DNA of 35,075 bases from IMG/VR virus record IMGVR_UViG_3300007734_000618, positions 1 to 35,075 of that record; one strand, written 5' to 3'. The notes beneath the pieces were generated by a model that was not told the origin of the DNA, did no database searches, and saw nothing but the letters and a program-made list of their open reading frames with translations. Source of the DNA: a virus. Below are positions 1-7,743 of the stretch, in pieces. The translations under genes and the position numbers were made by a program. Numbering within the stretch: the first letter of the stretch is position 1; every line of letters begins with the position of its first letter.

Positions 1-1749
1 TGGCGCGCTGAGGTCGGTCGCAAGCTGACGGCCAGCGAGGAGATGGCGCACGCCAGGCGCATGGCCGAGGCCAAGGCGCTGCGCGACGCCGAGCTGGAGC
101 GCAAGCACGAGGTGGCAGCGGCGACGGTCGAGACGATATGGACCTCGGCCCAGGCGGCCAGCCCTGACCACCCCTACCTCAAGCGCAAGGGCATCGGCGT
201 GCATGGCGCGCGCGTGACCGGCGACGGCCGCCTGGTGGTGCCGCTGTATGGCCAGAATGGCGCGCTGGCCAGCCTGCAGTACATCGCACACGACGGCGGC
301 AAGCTGTACCACCCAGGTGGCGAGGCTGGCGGCAAGTTCTGGATGATCGGCACGATGGACGAGCCTGGCGTGCTCTATGTGGCCGAGGGCTTTGCCACAG
401 CCGCCACGATCCACGAGACGACCGGCCGGCCCTGCGTGGCGTCCTACAGCGCCAGCAGCCTGGTGCCGGTGACAGGCATCATGCGCGAGATGTACGGCGC
501 GACCCAGGACATCGTGATCGTGGCTGACCACGACAAGCATGGCGTGGGCCAGAAGTACGCCGAGCAGGCCAGTGCCAAGTACGGCGTGCGCGTGGTTGTG
601 CCTCCAATTGAAGGCATGGATGCCAACGATTATGCCCAGGCAGGCCACGATCTGGCCAGCCTCCTGACGCCTGCCAAGACCGACTGGCTGATCGCAGCCG
701 ACGACTTCTCAGCCCAGCCGGCCCCGATCTCTTGGCTGGTCAAGCGCTGGCTGCAGAACAATGCCCTGATCATGGTCCACGGCCCATCAGGCGGCGGCAA
801 GACCTTCGTGGTGCTGGACTGGTGCCTGCGCATGGCCAGCGGCGCGCCTGACTGGTGTGGCCACAAGGTCAAGGCAGGCAACGTGGTCTACCTGGCCGGT
901 GAAGGCCACCACGGCCTGCGTGGGCGCGTCGCAGCCTGGAAGCACCACCACCAGGCCGGACACCTGGCCATGTGGCTGTCCAAGGACGGCTGCGACCTCA
1001 ACACCCCGACCGGCTACCTGCAGGTCGTCGAGCACCTGCGCAGCCTGCCGGAGAAGCCGGCCGTCATCGTGGTGGACACCCTGCACCGCTTCCTGGCCGG
1101 CGACGAGAACAGTGCCCAGGACGCCAAGACCATGCTGGACGCCTGCAACAGCCTGATGAACGAGTTCGGCTGCAGTGTGATCTTGGTCCACCACACCGGC
1201 GTGGCTGAGGAAGCCCAGCACCGCGCGCGTGGCTCATCAGCCTGGCGTGGCGCGCTGGACATCGAGATCAGCATCGTGCCAGGCAAGGACGGCGTGCCCA
1301 TGCAGATCGTCCAGCGCAAGTCCAAGGACGCCGAGCTGGCCCAGACGGTCCACGTCGAGCTGCAGCAGGTCACCATCCCAGGCTGGTACGACGAGGACCA
1401 GCAGCCGGTCACATCGGCCGTCATCGTCCAAGCGCAGCCTCCATCCAGCCCCAGGAAGGACAGCAAGATCGACAGCCACCGCAAGACCTTCGAGAACGCC
1501 TGGTGGTCTTCAGGAGCAGAGGAGCGTAATGGTTTACCCTACCTCAGCAGGTCGGCGATGGTGGACTACCTGGTCCAGAAAATGGACGTCAGCGAGGCCT
1601 CAGCCAAGGTCTACATCAAGCCAAGCGCCAACGGAAAACCCATCGCAGACCTGCTGGTGGCCGAGATCATCGAGGCCTTCGAGCACGGCTGGACGGTGAT
1701 CGATGAGGCCCAGGCCAGTGCCATGCTGATCAGGAAGTCGGCGAGCTGA
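1..1749 (+). CDS. Toprim primase / RepA-type helicase, C-terminal part (5' end outside window)
   Basis: The reading frame is open from base 1, so the first ATG (43) is internal and the gene is 5'-partial; 582 residues are visible. A Toprim domain covers about residues 115-215, with the catalytic Glu at 129 and the acidic pair D176-x-D178. A RecA/RepA-like ATPase follows, with Walker A GPSGGGKT at 261-268 and Walker B ending in D359. Such fusions synthesise primers and unwind DNA at phage forks. The expected N-terminal segment is missing here but lies at 34849-35075 at the other end of the window, so the two pieces are probably one gene. The stop is followed immediately by DnaA boxes, which fits a replication role. 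The family call is secure; oligomeric state and primer specificity are unknown. Confidence 0.9.
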   Translation, partial: WRAEVGRKLTASEEMAHARRMAEAKALRDAELERKHEVAAATVETIWTSAQAASPDHPYLKRKGIGVHGARVTGDGRLVVPLYGQNGALASLQYIAHDGGKLYHPGGEAGGKFWMIGTMDEPGVLYVAEGFATAATIHETTGRPCVASYSASSLVPVTGIMREMYGATQDIVIVADHDKHGVGQKYAEQASAKYGVRVVVPPIEGMDANDYAQAGHDLASLLTPAKTDWLIAADDFSAQPAPISWLVKRWLQNNALIMVHGPSGGGKTFVVLDWCLRMASGAPDWCGHKVKAGNVVYLAGEGHHGLRGRVAAWKHHHQAGHLAMWLSKDGCDLNTPTGYLQVVEHLRSLPEKPAVIVVDTLHRFLAGDENSAQDAKTMLDACNSLMNEFGCSVILVHHTGVAEEAQHRARGSSAWRGALDIEISIVPGKDGVPMQIVQRKSKDAELAQTVHVELQQVTIPGWYDEDQQPVTSAVIVQAQPPSSPRKDSKIDSHRKTFENAWWSSGAEERNGLPYLSRSAMVDYLVQKMDVSEASAKVYIKPSANGKPIADLLVAEIIEAFEHGWTVIDEAQASAMLIRKSAS

Positions 1750-1753
1750 ATAT

Positions 1754-1777
1754 GACTTATCCACAGACTTATCCACA
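1754..1777 (+). repeat. Tandem 12-bp repeat carrying two perfect DnaA boxes
   Basis: GACTTATCCACA occurs twice head to tail (1754-1765, 1766-1777). Each copy contains TTATCCACA, the strong consensus DnaA box (1757-1765 and 1769-1777). Short inverted arms ATGAC/GTCAT flank the pair. This is what one expects at a host DnaA-dependent phage or plasmid origin. The arrangement is seen directly; origin function is inferred. Confidence 0.8.
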
Positions 1778-1792
1778 GTCATGGCAAGGGAA

Positions 1793-1832
1793 CAAGGTAA
1801 CAGAACGGAAAAAAACGGAACTTGTTACCTTG
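1793..1832. repeat. 10-bp inverted repeat in the origin/regulatory region
   Basis: CAAGGTAACA (1793-1802) is perfectly inverted as TGTTACCTTG (1823-1832). The 20-nt spacer contains two copies of AACGGAA around an A-run. A reverse copy, TTCCGTT, occurs near 1895. It could be an initiator-protein site or a hairpin. No function is proven. Confidence 0.6.
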
Positions 1833-1857
1833 GGCAAAGCAGGGTTGGAAGGGAACT

Positions 1858-1891
1858 GGAACTACCCCCTTTCTATAGAAGGGGTAGTTCC
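1858..1891. repeat. Long near-perfect palindrome (11-bp arms plus palindromic core)
   Basis: GGAACTACCCC (1858-1868) pairs with GGGGTAGTTCC (1881-1891), and the centre TTCTATAGAA is itself palindromic, with two unpaired bases on the left. No U-tract follows, so it is a poor terminator candidate. A cruciform or protein-binding site at the origin is more likely. GGAACT is also duplicated just upstream. Confidence 0.7.
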
Positions 1892-1928
1892 CATGTTCCG
1901 TTCCCCATGCAGGGCATTTTTGTGCCGA

Positions 1929-1957
1929 TTGACTTATCCACACAAACCCTTTAGAGT
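1929..1957 (+). promoter_or_regulatory. Sigma70-type promoter for the packaging/virion genes, overlapping a DnaA box
   Basis: TTGACT (1929-1934), a 17-bp spacer and TAGAGT (1952-1957) fit a host sigma70 promoter reading into the gene at 1989. A third perfect DnaA box, TTATCCACA (1934-1942), begins on the last base of the -35 and runs into the spacer. It lies within a third copy of the 12-mer GACTTATCCACA (1931-1942). DnaA binding here would be expected to affect transcription. Confidence 0.6.
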
Positions 1958-1974
1958 TTAGATGCAAAGGGTTT
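1944..1974. promoter_or_regulatory. 9-bp inverted repeat over the -10/start region (candidate operator)
   Basis: AAACCCTTT (1944-1952) and AAAGGGTTT (1966-1974) form a perfect inverted repeat. The arm centres are 22 bp apart, about two helical turns, spanning the -10 and expected start point. It may be an operator for a dimeric repressor or a 5'-UTR hairpin just before the ribosome binding site at 1977-1982. Confidence 0.5.
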
Positions 1975-1988
1975 ACAAGGAGATCGCA

Positions 1989-2294
1989 ATGGGAAAGATG
2001 TACGCAGGAAACCTTCCAACTGAAGACGATGGATGGAATCAGATCGGGAAATGCTGGGACAGCGATGAAGTCGAGTGGTTGGTGTTCAGTCGTCCACAAG
2101 ATCACACGCCAGACTGGATGACCTACAAGATCGTGGCCAACGGGCGAGCACGCAACAAGGCCAACTACTGGCTGGTAAAAAACATCGAGACAGGCCAGAT
2201 TGGATTTGCAAGAGACTACGTACACATGCGAGACAACAGGCCAGAACTGCATGCGCAAGTCGAGGCCATCTTCAAGAAAGTGAGCAAGCAGTGA
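1989..2294 (+). CDS. Conserved phage protein of unknown function, first gene of the rightward unit
   Basis: This 101-residue soluble protein starts at ATG 1989, chosen because AAGGAG (1977-1982) lies 6 nt upstream; an upstream ATG at 1962 has no such site and falls in the operator repeat. It is rich in Trp and charged residues, with no membrane segment or recognised catalytic motif. It overlaps the next gene through a GTGA junction and so is probably translationally coupled to it. I do not recognise a family. Confidence 0.7.
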   Translation: MGKMYAGNLPTEDDGWNQIGKCWDSDEVEWLVFSRPQDHTPDWMTYKIVANGRARNKANYWLVKNIETGQIGFARDYVHMRDNRPELHAQVEAIFKKVSKQ

Positions 2295-2572
2295 GCACCA
2301 CCAACGTGAACGAGATGCTGGCCGGACGCCAGGGAACCTATGGCGCGTTCGAGAATCACGCCAAGATTAGCCAGGCGCTCAAGGACGTGATGTTCGAGCG
2401 CTCAGGATGGGACCGGCTCAAGCCAGACCAGCGCGAAGCCCTGGAGATGATCCAGCACAAGATTGCGCGCATCCTCAACGGCGACCCGACCTACGCCGAC
2501 AACTGGATCGACATCGCCGGCTACGCCACCCTGGTGGCCAACCGGCTCGAAAAAGGGGAGAATGACGCATGA
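2291..2572 (+). CDS. DUF6378-like phage protein
   Basis: This 93-residue protein starts at GTG 2291, which overlaps the stop of the preceding gene (GTGA). The pattern of an early G-x-Y-G-x-F-x-x-H-A segment, a central QREALEMI helix, HKIARILNGDP and a final DIAGYATLV resembles the phage family DUF6378, whose biochemical role I do not know. It ends in an ATGA overlap with the methyltransferase gene, suggesting co-expression. The family call is from remembered sequence patterns; function is unknown. Confidence 0.7.
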   Translation: MSTTNVNEMLAGRQGTYGAFENHAKISQALKDVMFERSGWDRLKPDQREALEMIQHKIARILNGDPTYADNWIDIAGYATLVANRLEKGENDA

Positions 2573-3933
2573 CCACGAAATCCCACAAAACCAACCCAGC
2601 CGACAAGGTCGAGCAGTGGCCCATCGAAAAGCTGGTGCCATACGCCAAGAATTCGCGCACCCACAGCGAGGAGCAGGTCGCCCAGATCGCGGCCAGCATC
2701 CGCGAGTGGGGCTTCACAACCGCTGTCCTGGTGGACGAGTCCGGCAGCATCATTGCCGGTCATGGTCGCGTGATGGCAGCTCGAAAACTCGGCATGGCAT
2801 CATTGCCGGTCATGGTCGCGGCAGGCTGGACCGATGCCCAGAAACGTGCCTACGTCATTGCTGACAACAAACTTGCACTCAACGCAGGGTGGGACAACGA
2901 GCTGCTGGCGCTGGAGTTGGCTGAGCTGGATGAAGAAGGATTTGACATCGGCCTGACAGGATTCACCCAGGACGAGATCGACGCACTGACCAAAGTCGAA
3001 GACGCAGAGCAGATCGAATACCAGGGCGATCCAGACGAAGTCCCTGAGATTGGCGAGACGCCAATCAGCGTGCCCGGCGATATCTGGGTGCTCGGCAAGC
3101 ACCGCCTGATGTGCGGTGACAGCACAAACCTGCAGCAGGTGGAAAAGCTGATGGACGGAAAGCTGGCCGATCTGGTCTGGACTGATCCACCATATAACGT
3201 GGCGGTCGAAGGCAAGGCCGGCAAAATCATGAACGACGACATGGGGTCTGGTGAATTCCGAGACTTCCTGCGCAGCGTCTACGCCAGCTACTACGCAGTC
3301 ATGCGAGCTGGCGCAGTGATCTACGTGGCGCACGGTGAATCCGAGCGCGCGGCATTCACAGACTGCATGGTGGAATCTGGACTGAAACTTTCTCAGGTGC
3401 TGATCTGGGTTAAGCAAAGCGCAACCCTGTCACGCCAGGACTTCAACTGGCAGCACGAGCCGATCCTGTACGGCTGGAAGGAAGGCGCTGGCCATTACTT
3501 CTGCGGCAACTTCACACTGACCACGGTGATCGACGATGACGTTGACCTGAAGTCGATGAAGAAGGAGCAGCTCATCGACATGATCAACGAGATCAGGAAC
3601 AAGGCCAGCGGCACGATCATCCGGCACAACCGGCCAACGAAAAGCGATCTGCACCCAACCATGAAGCCGGTGGCGCTGGTGGAGCGCATGATCGAGTGGA
3701 GCAGCAATCCAGGCGAAATCGTTCTGGACCTGTTCGGTGGCAGCGGCAGCACGTTGATCGCAGCACAGAAGGCCAACAGGCAAGCGCGTTTGATGGAACT
3801 GGACCCAAAGTTTGTTGACGTCATCGTCAAGCGCTGGCAGGAGTTCACCGGCAAGCAGGCAATTCACGCAGAAACTGGAAAACCTTTCGCGGAGGTTATG
3901 AATGGCAACGAAATCACAGAAACCCACAATTGA
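2569..3933 (+). CDS. ParB-N domain / DNA methyltransferase fusion
   Basis: This 454-residue fusion has an N-terminal ParB/Srx-fold domain (about residues 10-120, with the signature IIAGHGR at 61-67). A SAM-dependent DNA methyltransferase follows. Its catalytic motif DPPY at 206-209 precedes the SAM-binding FGGSG motif at 389-393, the beta-class order of N6-adenine or N4-cytosine enzymes. No restriction endonuclease is adjacent, so the likely role is protecting phage DNA from host restriction or marking it for replication or packaging. It starts in an ATGA overlap and its 3' end overlaps the next gene by 32 bp. A 24-bp direct repeat in the ParB part (2747-2770, 2797-2820) is read in two different frames. 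Target sequence is unknown. Confidence 0.9.
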   Translation: MTTKSHKTNPADKVEQWPIEKLVPYAKNSRTHSEEQVAQIAASIREWGFTTAVLVDESGSIIAGHGRVMAARKLGMASLPVMVAAGWTDAQKRAYVIADNKLALNAGWDNELLALELAELDEEGFDIGLTGFTQDEIDALTKVEDAEQIEYQGDPDEVPEIGETPISVPGDIWVLGKHRLMCGDSTNLQQVEKLMDGKLADLVWTDPPYNVAVEGKAGKIMNDDMGSGEFRDFLRSVYASYYAVMRAGAVIYVAHGESERAAFTDCMVESGLKLSQVLIWVKQSATLSRQDFNWQHEPILYGWKEGAGHYFCGNFTLTTVIDDDVDLKSMKKEQLIDMINEIRNKASGTIIRHNRPTKSDLHPTMKPVALVERMIEWSSNPGEIVLDLFGGSGSTLIAAQKANRQARLMELDPKFVDVIVKRWQEFTGKQAIHAETGKPFAEVMNGNEITETHN

Positions 3934-4390
3934 AGAAAAATCGGTCCGAAAAAAGCCGGACGGACGGAAAAACAACGGCGGCGCGCGGCCAGGCACTGGC
4001 GGCGCAATGCCTGGTGCTGGCCGACCAGCCTTCGAGCCGACCGACGCAGAGCGCAAGCAGGTCGAGGCCATGTCCGGCTACGGCCTGCCAATCGAGCAGA
4101 TCGCCATCCTGGTGCGCGGTGGCATCGACACCGACACGCTGCGCAAGCACTTTGCCACCGAACTGGTGGCCGGCAAGGCAAAGGCCAACTCTGGCGTCGG
4201 TCGCACTTTGTTCCAGAAGGCGATGGGCGGCGACACGGCGGCCATGATCTGGTGGTCCAAGACCCAGATGAAGTGGAAGGAAACCCAGGCGCACGAGCTG
4301 ACCGGCGCAGACGGCGCGCCTTTGGAGTTTGCGAAGATCGAACGAGTGGTCATCCGTGGCAAAGCAGACGCTGAAAATTCAGACGCCTGA
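3902..4390 (+). CDS. Probable terminase small subunit
   Basis: This 162-residue protein sits directly before the large terminase, where the DNA-recognition subunit is expected. The first 40 residues are basic and Gly-rich. Residues about 45-85 look like a helix-turn-helix segment (IEQIAILVRGGIDTDTLRKH), followed by a helical region common in small terminases. Start ATG 3902 has GGAGG at 3891-3895; an ATG at 3898 is in another frame. It overlaps the methyltransferase end and the start of the large subunit. The role is inferred from position and the HTH-like segment, not a strong family signature. Confidence 0.6.
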   Translation: MATKSQKPTIEEKSVRKKPDGRKNNGGARPGTGGAMPGAGRPAFEPTDAERKQVEAMSGYGLPIEQIAILVRGGIDTDTLRKHFATELVAGKAKANSGVGRTLFQKAMGGDTAAMIWWSKTQMKWKETQAHELTGADGAPLEFAKIERVVIRGKADAENSDA

Positions 4391-5588
4391 GTGGGCGCTT
4401 CCGCTGCTGGAGCCGGCGCGCTACAAGGGCGCGCACGGTGGCCGTGGCTCGGGCAAGTCGCACACCTTCGCAGAGATGCTGATCGAGGCGCACATCCTGG
4501 ACCAGACCAGCCGCAGCGTCTGCGTGCGCGAGGTCCAGAAGTCGCTGGCGCAGTCGGTCAAGCGCCTGCTGGAGCTGAAGATCGAGTCCATGAATGCCGG
4601 TGCCTACTTCGAGGTGCAAGAGGCCGTCATCAAGTCCAAGAAGGGAGACGGCTTGATCATCTTCCAGGGCATGCAGAACCACACGGCCGACTCGATCAAG
4701 TCGCTGGAGGGCTACGACCGTGCCTGGGTGGAGGAGGCGCAGAGCCTGTCACAGCGCAGCCTGGACCTGCTGCGGCCGACCATCCGAAAGCCAGGCTCCG
4801 AGCTGTGGTTCACCTGGAACCCGAGCCAGGCCAGCGATCCGGTGGACAACCTGCTGCGCGGCGCGAAGCCGCCACCAGACGCCAAGGTCATCGAGGTCAA
4901 CTTCGACGACAACCCTTGGTTCCCAGACGTGCTGCGCGCCGAGATGGAGTACGACAAGGCGCGCGACCCGGACAAGTACGCACACGTCTGGCGTGGTGGC
5001 TACCTGCAGAACAGCAGCGCGCGTGTCTTCCGCAACTGGCGCATCGAGGAGTTCGAGGCACCAAAGGACGCCATCCACCGGCTCGGCGCAGACTGGGGCT
5101 TTGCCACCGACCCGACTGTCCTGGTGCGCTGCCACATCGTCGGCCGCACGCTCTACATTGACCACGAGGCCTACATGGTGGGCTGCGAGATCGTGAACAC
5201 GCCGGAGCTGTTCATGACCGTGCCGGAGGCCGAGCGCTGGCCCATCGTGGCCGACAGCTCCAGGCCGGAGACGATCAGCCACATGCGCAAAAACGGCTTC
5301 CCGAAGATCATGCCGGCCGTCAAGGGCGCGAAGTCGGTCGAGGAAGGCGTCGAGTGGCTCAAGTCTTACGACGTGGTGGTTCACCCGCGCTGCACGCACA
5401 CCATCGACGAGCTGACCTTCTACAGCTACAAGACCGATCCACTGACCGGAAAAGTCCTGCCGATCCTGCAGGACAAGAAGAACCACGTCATCGATGCGCT
5501 GCGGTATGCGTGCGAAGGCGTCCGAAGGGCTGCGGTGGTTTCGCGGCCTGTTGACTTCAAACCATTGCCGGTGACGAGTAAATGGTAG
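4356..5588 (+). CDS. Terminase large subunit (packaging ATPase and nuclease)
   Basis: The packaging motor pumps DNA into the prohead and cuts the concatemer. With a GTG start at 4356 the protein has 410 residues, with Walker A GGRGSGKS at 28-35 and the Walker B acidic pair E126-E127. The RNase H-like nuclease domain has acidic residues D246, D300 and D380 (in the IDALRYA helix). Length and motif order fit the Terminase_3/PBSX-like large subunits. A TTG at 4329 would add nine residues but its Shine-Dalgarno is too close, so GTG 4356 is preferred though not certain. The gene overlaps the small-subunit gene by 35 bp. Confidence 0.93.
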   Translation: MAKQTLKIQTPEWALPLLEPARYKGAHGGRGSGKSHTFAEMLIEAHILDQTSRSVCVREVQKSLAQSVKRLLELKIESMNAGAYFEVQEAVIKSKKGDGLIIFQGMQNHTADSIKSLEGYDRAWVEEAQSLSQRSLDLLRPTIRKPGSELWFTWNPSQASDPVDNLLRGAKPPPDAKVIEVNFDDNPWFPDVLRAEMEYDKARDPDKYAHVWRGGYLQNSSARVFRNWRIEEFEAPKDAIHRLGADWGFATDPTVLVRCHIVGRTLYIDHEAYMVGCEIVNTPELFMTVPEAERWPIVADSSRPETISHMRKNGFPKIMPAVKGAKSVEEGVEWLKSYDVVVHPRCTHTIDELTFYSYKTDPLTGKVLPILQDKKNHVIDALRYACEGVRRAAVVSRPVDFKPLPVTSKW

Positions 5589-5614
5589 AAAATACTTGCA
5601 AATAGGGGCGAAAT

Positions 5615-7669
5615 ATGGCACGCATGTCCAAAGAGCAATATCTCAACAAACTGCACAGCGATGCGCTGGCGCAGTTCAACGACATCCAGACTGCACTGCG
5701 CGACGAGCGCCTGCAGTGTCTGCAGGACCGGCGCTTCTACAGCCTGGCTGGCAGTCAGTGGGAAGGCCCACTCTGGGACATCTACGAGAACAAGCCGCGC
5801 TTCGAGGTGAACAAGATTCACCTGTCGGTGATCCGCATCATCAACGAGTACCGCAACAACCGGGTCACGGTGGACTTCACGCCGAAGCCTGGCCAGGACG
5901 ACAAGCTGGCCGAGACATGCGACGGCCTGTACCGTGCCGACGAGAAGGACAGCGTGGCCGACGAGGCCTACGACAACGCCTTCGAAGAGGCGGTGGGCGG
6001 TGGCTTCGGTGCCTGGCGTCTGCGCAACGTCTACGAGGACGACGAGGACGAGGACAACGAGCGCCAGCGCATCCTGATTGAGCCGATCTTCGACGCCGAC
6101 AGCTCGGTGTTCTTTGACCTCAACGCCAAGCGCCAGGACAAGTCCGACGCCAGGTACTGCTACGTCGTCACCAGCATGACCAGGCAGTCCTACAAGGAGA
6201 CCTGGGGCGACGACCCGACCGACTGGCCAAAGGAAATCCACCAGTACGAGTTCGACTGGTGTACGCCAGACGTGGTCTACGTCGCCGAGTATTACAAGGT
6301 CGAGGATGTCAGCGAGACGATCCGCATCTTCCGAGCCATCGACGGCACCGAGGAACGCTACCGTCAGGCCGACTTCAACGACGACCCGGCGCTCGAAGAG
6401 ACCTTGGCGGCCATCGGCAGCATCGAGGTGCGCCAGCGCAAGATCAAGACTCGCAAGGTCCACAAGTACATCATGTCGGGCGGCCGCATCCTGGAGGATG
6501 CCGGCTACATCGCCGGCAAGGAAATCCCCATCGTGCCGGTCTACGGCAAACGCTGGTTCGTGGACAACGTCGAGCGCTGCATGGGCCAGGTGCGCCTGGC
6601 CAAGGATGCCCAGCGCCTGAAGAACATGCAGCTCAGCAAGCTGGGCGAGATCAGCGCGCTGTCCAGCGTCGAGAAGCCGATCCTGACGCCTGAGCAGGTC
6701 ACTGGCCACCAGGTCATGTGGGCAGACGACAATATTCGCAACTACCCCTACCTGCTGATCAACCCGATCACCGGCCCGGACGGCAGCCAGCAGGTCAGCG
6801 GCCCAGTGGCCTACACCCGAAGCCCACAGATACCGCCTGCGATGGCTGCGCTGATGCAGATCACCGAGCAGGACATGCAGGACATCCTGGGCAGCTCGCA
6901 GCAGGCCGACAAGATGGTCAGCAACATCTCGGGCAAGGCCATCGAGATGATACAGACCCGCCTGGACATGCAGACGTTCATCTACATGAGCAACTTTGCC
7001 AAGGGCATGCAGCGCTGCGGTGAAATCTGGCTCAGCATGGCGCGCGACATCTATGTCGAAGAAGGCCGCCAGATGAAGACCATCGGCCCGAACGACGAGA
7101 TCGGCATGGTCGAGCTGATGAAGCCGACCGTCAGCGAGGCCGGCGAGGTGGTCATGGAGAACGACCTGAGCCGTGCCAAGTTCGACGTGAACGTCGAAGT
7201 CGGCCCGTCCAGCACCAGCAAGCGCGCGGCCACCGTCCGAGCGCTGACCGGCATGATGGCCATCACCGACGACCCGCAGACCAAGCAGGTGCTGCAGGCG
7301 ATGGCCATGATGAACATGGAAGGCGAGGGCATCAGCGACGTGCGCGACTACTTCCGCAAGCAGCTCGTGCGCATGGGAGTGGTCAAGCCGACCGAGCAGG
7401 AGCAGGAAGAGATGATGGTCGAGCTGCAAGGCCAGCCCGAAGACCCGAACAAAATCTTCTTGCAGGCAGCGGCCGAGGAGGCTATCGCCAAGGCGGCCAA
7501 GGCGCGTGCCGACACGGTCAAGACCGTGGCCGACGCCGGCCTGTCGCGTGCCAAGACAGCCGAGACGCTGGCCAAGACTGGCGTCCAGGAACAGAACATG
7601 GCGCTCACGGCAATGGAGGCCGAACAGCAGGCCATCATGGGGCAGCAGATTCAGCCTGTTGTCAGATGA
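5615..7669 (+). CDS. P22-like portal protein
   Basis: This 684-residue protein is close in length to P22 portal (725). It has the family's N-terminal helix, a D-F-T-P-K-P-G segment near residue 90 and a long acidic loop. The C-terminal helical tail (about residues 600-670) is Ala- and Lys-rich, like the P22 portal barrel. The dodecameric portal forms the unique vertex through which DNA is packaged and ejected. It follows terminase and precedes scaffold, as in P22. Start ATG 5615 has a weak GGGG-type ribosome site. Confidence 0.92.
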   Translation: MARMSKEQYLNKLHSDALAQFNDIQTALRDERLQCLQDRRFYSLAGSQWEGPLWDIYENKPRFEVNKIHLSVIRIINEYRNNRVTVDFTPKPGQDDKLAETCDGLYRADEKDSVADEAYDNAFEEAVGGGFGAWRLRNVYEDDEDEDNERQRILIEPIFDADSSVFFDLNAKRQDKSDARYCYVVTSMTRQSYKETWGDDPTDWPKEIHQYEFDWCTPDVVYVAEYYKVEDVSETIRIFRAIDGTEERYRQADFNDDPALEETLAAIGSIEVRQRKIKTRKVHKYIMSGGRILEDAGYIAGKEIPIVPVYGKRWFVDNVERCMGQVRLAKDAQRLKNMQLSKLGEISALSSVEKPILTPEQVTGHQVMWADDNIRNYPYLLINPITGPDGSQQVSGPVAYTRSPQIPPAMAALMQITEQDMQDILGSSQQADKMVSNISGKAIEMIQTRLDMQTFIYMSNFAKGMQRCGEIWLSMARDIYVEEGRQMKTIGPNDEIGMVELMKPTVSEAGEVVMENDLSRAKFDVNVEVGPSSTSKRAATVRALTGMMAITDDPQTKQVLQAMAMMNMEGEGISDVRDYFRKQLVRMGVVKPTEQEQEEMMVELQGQPEDPNKIFLQAAAEEAIAKAAKARADTVKTVADAGLSRAKTAETLAKTGVQEQNMALTAMEAEQQAIMGQQIQPVVR

Positions 7670-7743
7670 CGCCGAATGCGTGAAAATGTGAGAAACGGCG
7701 ACCACCCAGCCGTGTCAATGGGTGAGTTTGATGGGGTCAACCA

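Noticed and set aside
1858-1891. The long palindrome as an intrinsic terminator for the primase gene
   Set aside because: No U-tract follows on either strand, and it is surrounded by origin-type elements.
1752-1961. 69-residue frame across the DnaA-box region
   Set aside because: It has no ribosome site, its codons are built from the repeats and palindrome, and it would put coding sequence through the promoter and origin signals.
5426-7705. Very long open frame on the - strand opposite the portal gene
   Set aside because: It is the complement of a GC-rich gene with strong codon bias; the protein is Val/Leu/His-rich nonsense, while the + strand product is a clear portal.
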